From Azolla caroliniana (taxonomy: Eukaryota > Polypodiophyta): 64,000 nucleotides of DNA. Position 1 is the stretch's first letter, and every line of letters begins with the position of its first letter. The stretch is taken from the NCBI GenBank assembly GCA_043228905.1, contig JBHGNT010000012.1:17980001-18044000 (forward strand), given 5' to 3'. The notes under the pieces are model-generated. The model was not told the DNA's origin. It worked only from the letters and a program-made list of their open reading frames with translations, and made no database searches. This document shows positions 57,998 through 64,000 of this stretch, piece after piece. The position numbers and the translations under genes are program-made.

Positions 57998-60048
57998 TGC
58001 CGCCAGAAATGGTTCATTACCTACTGCAATGTATCTGTAATGTATTTTCAAAGGAGTATATAAGCAGAGATTAGCGGATTATTCATAAATTTCTTAGCAT
58101 CATATATATAATTCTGAGGCTAAATTTTGAATGTAACAAGAGATGGTTGGTTTCGTAAGGCATCAATTTCATCTCAGTTCTAAGAAAAAGCAATGTTTTG
58201 ACACTTTCATAGATAAAAGAAGACGGAATGATCAGAGTTATAATTTGGATCGGTGCATAGTCACAAATGAATCTGTTCTAAAAGCAATATTGGGCATACT
58301 CCACGGGAACATTGTGTTTTGCATATACATAATCTAGCAGATCGACTAATTGGGACAACATTTATTTGGATTATGATGGCTACCGAGCTAGTCGAGACAA
58401 GGTCAAATCTCCTACTGACCAAGCATTTGAACCTTCGTTGAATCTAAAAAGGTAAGAGAACCATAAACGAGCATAAGGTGTGAATAATATTCACGTATGC
58501 TGCTTTTCTGCATAATGCGGAAGTAATTGATAGCAGAAAGATAAACTCTTTGGTACCTGATGGCAAAAGCTTCAATATTTATTGCAAGTTGAGGTGAGAT
58601 AATATATATAGAAAGATATATAAATTCCACTCGGTGAATACGAGAGTAACGTTTGAATCCGGTTGGAGACTTGACGGCAATGTCCCTTGAAATGTCATAA
58701 GAAAGAAACAATGTTGTGCTTGACAACAGCAAATTACTGAGAACAACGTGGCGAAGGAAAGTTTCGTTCATCTTCATTTAACAACATCGTACACTCTTAT
58801 CATTATGTTTCCTTCAGAACGCAAGTTTCTTCCGCAAACTCTTCCAGATCATACTAATCCTTTAAGTTGTACGTCTTTTTGTGCTGAATTGTCCTTCTGT
58901 AAGCAGCAAAATGCAACGGCAATGGATTGATGATGAGTAGATCAGATTAAATAGCAAGGTCCTGGAAATGTGATCTAATAAGAGAATCTAATGCTGAAAA
59001 CCTAGGTTTTTGGGGACGAACACAGAGAAAAGAAAAGCTTCGTCGCACATATATAAATCACTAAAGGAGCAAACTAAACGGTTTTCATTCTTGTGTATAC
59101 AGCAGATCAATGCATAACAAAGAAGATTGAAGATCAAGGATCAAGGATCAAGAGTCATCATGACACGGAGACACAGAGAAAAGCCACTGTCTAATAATCA
59201 ACGAGCTCTATAACTGCAGCAGGTTCTGCGATATAGAGTTAATTGTTCACACGGAAAATGGTTCACTCCTAACAGTTTCTCCCATTCTCAAATAATCTCA
59301 AAGCTCACACGCTAGACTCTTACCAAGATTTCTAGATAATGCCAGCTCTTTGAAACTTTGACCGTATTTTAACTCGTTTTTGGGAAAATTCCCCTTCGAT
59401 TGCCACGTTTACTACGCATTATTGCACAAAAGTTCCGAATCATGCTATTTATTTGATGTTTAACTCGTTTCTGATCGAATTCTTCTTCCATAAGTAAGCG
59501 AGCGACAACAGAGGAACAGGTCAAATAAAATGAAGAAAAGCAGCTACAAAAAAGGACGTATTCCATACTTACTTGACATTCACTCCTCCTTTCCCCATGA
59601 AAGCTGTGAGGTTATATTGTATCCACGCATCTGCAGCAGTAGCAGCAGCAGAAGAAGAAGGAGCAACGCTGTGAAGAAATACGTTAGGAATTCCGACCAT
59701 AACCTAGATTCCTGAGCCAGCGAGAGCGGGGAGAGCAGATGGAATGGCCTCGAGGAGCTTCACCTTAGAAATGATGTTGGAGAGAAGCATTTGAACCACA
59801 TTGCGAGCAGGAACATGGTGAGCAGTGATGTCTCCCCAGTTGAATCCGAGCGCAGAAGCAGGAACCAGAACCAGGGTTTGAGGAGGAGAAAGAAGGAGAA
59901 ACAGGAAAAAGATGATGAGGGATGGAAGGAAGGAATGGGAGCGGGAGGCAGTGAAGAGTGTGGAAATGGGGATGGGGATGGAGACGCCGTGGCCAATGCC
60001 GCCATAGCGGATCTGCATGAGAAGGAATGCAAGAAGGAAGTGAAGCAC
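57998..60048 (-). pseudogene. GH17 beta-1,3-glucanase, broken (nonsense codon and truncated exon 2)
   Basis: Exon 1 (60048-59573) encodes an N-terminal hydrophobic signal region (LPSLIIFFLFLLL), then ALGFNWGDITAHHVPARNVV, ISKVKLLEA and, after an in-frame TAG at 59706-59704, VMVGIPNVFLHSVAP and AFMGKGGVNVK. The TAG stands where GH17 enzymes have Glu or Gln in G-I-E-V-M-V-G-I-P-N. A GTAAGT donor follows. An acceptor TTACAG at 58035 joins in phase to YIAVGNEPFLAA, which holds the family's catalytic-site motif V-G-N-E-P. After FLAA the frame ends and Gypsy-like sequence begins. The rest of the roughly 450-aa secreted enzyme, including the nucleophile Glu, was not found. Confidence 0.85.
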
Positions 60049-60105
60049 AGAGAAGGAGGAGGACTAGAACGTCGATTCGTTTCTCCTCCTTCTTCGTTCT
60101 TCCTC

Positions 60106-60106
<1 letters not shown>

Positions 60107-60136
<30 letters not shown>

Positions 60137-60370
60137 GTATGTGTATCTGTATTTGTACAGTGTGTGTATTCTACATGTATTCTAAGTATTCTAAACGTAT
60201 TCCAAGTATTCTAAACGTATTCTAAGTATTTTACACGTATTCTAACTATTTAACGTATTGAACGCATTCTATCTATAAAATACGTATTCTAAGTATTTTT
60301 TTTAAAAAGTTAGAATACTTGTAGAATACTTAGAATATGTATTCTACGCGTATTTTATGCTAAGTATTTT
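60107..60370. repeat. CT microsatellite and (GTATTCTAA)n-like low-complexity DNA
   Basis: CT units at 60107-60136 lie just upstream of the GH17 start. 60160-60300 holds about ten copies of GTATTCTAA/ACGTATTCTAAGTATT, and 60310-60345 the same words inverted (TTAGAATACTTGTAGAATAC), so the segment can fold on itself. Confidence 0.8.
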
Positions 60371-60371
60371 A

Positions 60372-62707
60372 CAACAATGGACCCGACTATGTTGAAACCA
60401 GGAATGACACAATACACCCCATTCAACATGTCGGCAATGTCCCATTCGGCGAAGAAGGGAATCAAACCTACATAAAAAATGTCTTACATGTTCCAACAAT
60501 AATGAAGAATCTGGTCTCAGTTGGCCAGATCGTGGAACAAGTCATGCAAGTTCGGTTCAACGATGAAGGGTGCTTCATCAAAAAGGAAGGCCGAATTATC
60601 GCTCGCGGTCGAAGACACGGCTGAATGTTCATCCTTGAATCGAACGAGGTGAAGTCGGTCATGTTCACAAAGACCTCAAAGTTGAAACTGTCTTGAAATT
60701 GTGACACAAACGAATTGGCCACATCAATCTCCAAAAGCTTAAAGGAATACAGTCGAAAGGAGTCATAATCAGACTCCCAACATTTTTCGAAAAGGAGATA
60801 GTTGGTGTATGTGAAGCCTGCCAATTCGGCAAACCACACCGACAACCATTCCCAAAAGAGAGGAATGTGACCAAAGGGATCCTGTATGTGGTACATTAAG
60901 ATGTATTGGCATTCGGTGGTTGTTGATACTACGTCACATTCATCGACGACTTCTCTAGGCACACCTGGATCTACACGATGTGACAAAAGAGCGGTGTAGC
61001 GGTGTTCAAACACTTCCAAAAGTTCAAGAATGAAGTGGAAAAGACAACCGACTGGCATGTCTGATGCCTTCAATCATATGGGGGCAATGAATATTTCTCT
61101 GATGCCTTCACAACATTCCTTCGACAAGAAGGAATTCGACAAGAATTTAGATGCCAACAAACACCTCAACAGAACAGTGTAGCCAAACAGAAGAATTAGG
61201 ATATACTCAAGGTTGCACGGGCAATGATGAATGAGAAACATCTGCCGAAATCGTATTGGGTTGAAGCGGCGAACACGACCTTCTATCTAATGAACTAATG
61301 CACGACATCCGAAGTGCATGATATCACCCCCTAAGAAAAGTTCTACAAAAAGAAGCCGAACTTGTCCCACGTCCGGATATTTGGCTCGATCGCATTTGTA
61401 CACATTCCCGATGATAAGCAGCAAAAGCTCGATCCGAAATCGGAGAAGTGTATCCTTGTGGAGTACTCGCTCGAACAGAAGGGGTATAAGTGCTTCAACC
61501 CATCCACCAAAAAGGTGTGAGTGAGCAAGGATGTCGTATTCATCCGATCATCCAATCAAAACCGATTTCGATAATGCCTCGGAGGAGGACGACCGACTAA
61601 GGCTCAAATAAGAAGAGAGTCCAGTCTCAACCAGGTTGAGTGGACCATAGGAGCCCCCGAGTGACCAAAGCATGTCACGGTCGAGTCCGAAGATGGACAA
61701 AGGGAAGGCCAAAATGCCTGAGTACGAAGACTCTGTGGGAATCGAATCGAAACACTCACCCGATAGTGAGTTTAGTGGCTTGGATTTATCCGTCATACCA
61801 AGGGCCGAGAAGATGAACACAAAAATTAATGCACGAACTACGGTGAGCGAGTCGAATTCCTCAGTGCTTCTAACATTGTTGTGCGACATGTAGGTTTCAG
61901 GAGCCGGCTTGTCGAATGAGGGGGAGCATTTGTTGGAGATAAAGCCGCATTTTGAAGGATCTGGGCATTCCCATCAAGGATCCGATTGTCCTATATTGTG
62001 ACAACATGAGCAGTATCTACCTAGCTCGGAACCCTGTATTCCACGTGCGGACTAAACATATCGAAGTTCACTACCACTTCATCCGAGAGTGCATTCAAGT
62101 TGGAGATGTCGATTTATAGCACAACAACACGAACCTTTAGGTGGCTGACATCTTCACAAAAGCCGTGGGTATCGACAAGTTGCGGAAGTTCGCGACGAGC
62201 CTTGGTCTCTCGCTCACCGACTAGTTGTGCCTGAGAGGGAGTACCGAAAAATAATAGTAGTCGATCAGTCGATCGAAGCTAACTAGAAAAGTCGAAGTAC
62301 GATGATAATCGAGCCGAACAAGGAGCAAGCCGTGTCGACTAACCTTTCGAAAGCCGATGCATCAGTCGAATCAAAGTTTTTCAAGAATCGAACCAAACCA
62401 ACTTTTCAACATCCGCAAGTTGTGTTCGAAGGGGTGTGTTGAGAACCGAACTCAACTTCCCATAAAGATAGTGTTCACGCTAGCCAATGGACATCTTACG
62501 AGGCTAGTATTGTCAATAGTAGAAAGGACAGTTGCCCTTAGAGACTAGTTGGTATTTAAACCAACCCCTTGTAACTTAGTTGTCGTTGGTCATTCTTATT
62601 TTTCTTGTAATACAGTTTTTTGTTTTTTGTAACCTTGCATTCTCTCTCTCTCTCTCTCTCCACACACACACGCACGCACACACAGTTCTTCCACCCGATT
62701 CCTTACA
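60372..62707 (+). mobile_element. Copia remnant without reverse transcriptase, with 3' LTR
   Basis: Plus-strand frames show, in order, a protease/GAG-pre-integrase region (KNVLHVPTIMKNLVSVGQIV near 60475), integrase pieces (TPQQNSVAKQKN near 61170, ARAMMNEKHLPKSYWVEAAN, VRIFGSIAFVHIPDDKQQ near 61370) and the RNase H tail (VLYCDNMSSIYLARNP, FHVRTKHIEVHYHFIREC, VADIFTKAV near 62150). The reverse transcriptase expected between about 61620 and 61930 is missing. Stops are frequent. A purine tract AAGGGGTG precedes a likely 3' LTR at 62437. No 5' LTR was found. Confidence 0.88.
62437..62707 (+). repeat. Putative 3' LTR of the Copia remnant
   Basis: Starts TGTTGAGAACCG right after a polypurine tract and ends CCTTACA, so TG...CA ended, 271 bp. 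It contains CT and CA microsatellites. The partner LTR is absent, so the ends are inferred. Confidence 0.6.
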
Positions 62708-64000
62708 ATAGCAATAGTGCAAGAAACAAAACAAGAATTGACAATATTGCTTTTGGATTTTGAGAAAGCATATGACAGAGTCGATTGGAATTTCTTATAT
62801 GAAGTTATGGGTCATCTAGGTCTTCCAAGTGACTATGTTAAGGTTGTTTTTGCATTATATAATTCCACATCTAGTCGAGTTCTTGTTGGAGGAGCACTAG
62901 GTAATACTTTTTCAATTACTAGATTGGTGACACAAGGATGTCCTTTGGCTCCATGTTTATTTCTATTTGTGGGAGAAGCCTTTAGTGCATTCTTGCATAA
63001 GAATAGGTTATCTATTAAAGGAATACAATTGCCAAGTGTGGAGGAGGCTATGTTAGAGTGTGAATTTGCAAATGATACAACATTATACGTTGTAAGATAT
63101 GACAGAAATCTCTATAATGTGCAAAATGTGATCCATGACTTTTGTGATGCTTCAAGTGCTATTATTAATTGGCATAAATTAGTGGGATTTTGGGTTGGGG
63201 AAGGTCTTATTCCTACTTGGTGTCCAGACAGTGGATTCCGATGGATACCAAAGGGCTCTCTTGTGAGATATTTAGGGTGCCAAGTGGGAATTAATCTTCC
63301 TCTAGAAGCTAATATACAACCATTACTACTTTCTTTGAGGAAGAAATTGATTTTCTGAAGTACTAAGAATTTGTCACTTGCGGGGAGGCTAGTTATTTCT
63401 AATCAAGTATTACTCTCCTCAATGTGGTATATTCTATCCTCTTGGTTATTCTCCAGATCTTTGTTGTTAAAGTTACAGAGATTGATTAGAAATTTTTTAT
63501 GGGGATCTACTGATTTTAAGAATGTTAGACCAAATGTAGCTTGGAAAACTATTATATCGCCGACTTCTCAAGGGGGTTTATGTTTGGTAGATCCTCCGAT
63601 GAAATGTAAGGAATTATTGGCAAAAGTTATAGTACGAGGATTACTGCCAGGAAATGAGCCTTGGAAGATGCTTCTTCAGTTGCGAATGAAAGAGGTCTTC
63701 CCGAAAACTAGAGGTGAATGGTCAAGGTCTCTCAGATAGTGGTTTATTCCTAACTTCCATTAGCATAAGATAGTGTTTCAAAATGATAGATTCTTCGTTG
63801 CGATAAAGCGAGCATGGTGGTCCATAATGGATAATTTGCAACAATTCCAACCCACTTCGATGGATGAATGGTTACATCAACCCTTGGTTCGGAATCTTTT
63901 ATTTCTAGATGTTGAAGGACCTATGTTGGAGAGGAGAGTCACATTAAATTGGGCTCAAGTGGATTCATCTTTTGCTTCATCACTTAGTAATTAGCAACAA
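62708..64000 (+). mobile_element. L1-type LINE reverse transcriptase fragment, runs off the edge
   Basis: The sequence begins abruptly at the edge of the Copia LTR inside the RT domain: LLLDFEKAYDRVDWNFLYE, then TQGCPLAPCLFLFVGE and ECEFANDTTLYVV, where the usual F-A-D-D box reads FAND. SLVRYLGCQVGINLP, a stop at 63358, SLAGRLVISNQVLLSSMWYI, RLIRNFLWG and more stops follow. It is of the plant L1 clade and differs from the LINE family at 24510-27480 and 31730-33592. It is decayed and incomplete. Confidence 0.88.

Noticed and set aside
57965-58034. YIAVGNEPFLAA read as part of the Gypsy-like fragment in another frame
   Set aside because: The splice acceptor and phase join it exactly to GH17 exon 1, and VGNEP is the family motif. 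The Gypsy similarity starts only after FLAA.
61672-61893. 73-aa ORF as an independent gene
   Set aside because: It lies inside the Copia remnant between the integrase tail and the RNase H tail and is most likely pol spacer.

Overview
The window is nuclear DNA of a land plant. It is AT-rich, full of microsatellites and retrotransposon remains, and carries spliced genes with GT-AG introns and introns of a few hundred bases to several kilobases. An intact gene for a Tctex1-type dynein light chain points to a lineage with flagellated sperm (fern, lycophyte, bryophyte, cycad or Ginkgo) rather than a flowering plant. A fern is my best guess, but no sequence here proves it.

Layout. (1) 1-8758, minus: UFL1, the UFM1-protein E3 ligase, 13 exons, C-terminus off the left edge. 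A solo LTR with a 5-bp target duplication and Copia debris lie in its 2.2-kb intron. (2) 8.8-18.1 kb: microsatellites, minisatellites and a full-length decayed Copia element (minus, TSD TCACT) inserted into a roughly 66-bp minisatellite. (3) 18510-30176, plus: a 17-exon IDM1-like gene for a nuclear protein with two PHD fingers and a GNAT acetyltransferase domain. Its eighth intron (GC-AG, 5.6 kb) splits the first PHD finger and holds a LINE and a Copia gag remnant. (4) 30.2-38.0 kb: dispersed repeats in direct and inverted copies, a short plastid rrn16-like insert, a second copy of the same LINE family, and an unidentified ORF with an in-frame 81-bp duplication. (5) 38.03-45.23 kb: a complete Mutator-like (MULE) transposon with about 155-bp terminal inverted repeats, subterminal and internal arrays of one motif, a transposase gene broken by a single TAG, and a probable second spliced gene. 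A 577-bp hAT-like non-autonomous element sits directly beside it. (6) 46451-48662, plus: DYNLT, five exons, 113 aa. (7) 48.7-54 kb: repeat-derived DNA with a 238-aa ORF of doubtful status. (8) 54.3-55.1 kb, plus: an intronless gene with a TFIIS N-terminal domain, a duplicated core promoter and G-boxes. (9) 55.2-60.05 kb: decayed repeats and a GH17 beta-1,3-glucanase pseudogene (minus). (10) 60.4-64 kb, plus: a Copia remnant lacking reverse transcriptase with a 3' LTR, then an L1-type LINE fragment running off the right edge.

The host genes do not form a pathway. UFL1 serves ER/ribosome UFMylation, the IDM1-like protein serves chromatin acetylation and DNA demethylation, the TFIIS-N protein probably serves transcription, and DYNLT serves dynein motors. 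Much of the rest is the history of mobile elements landing in introns, minisatellites and ATGT repeats.
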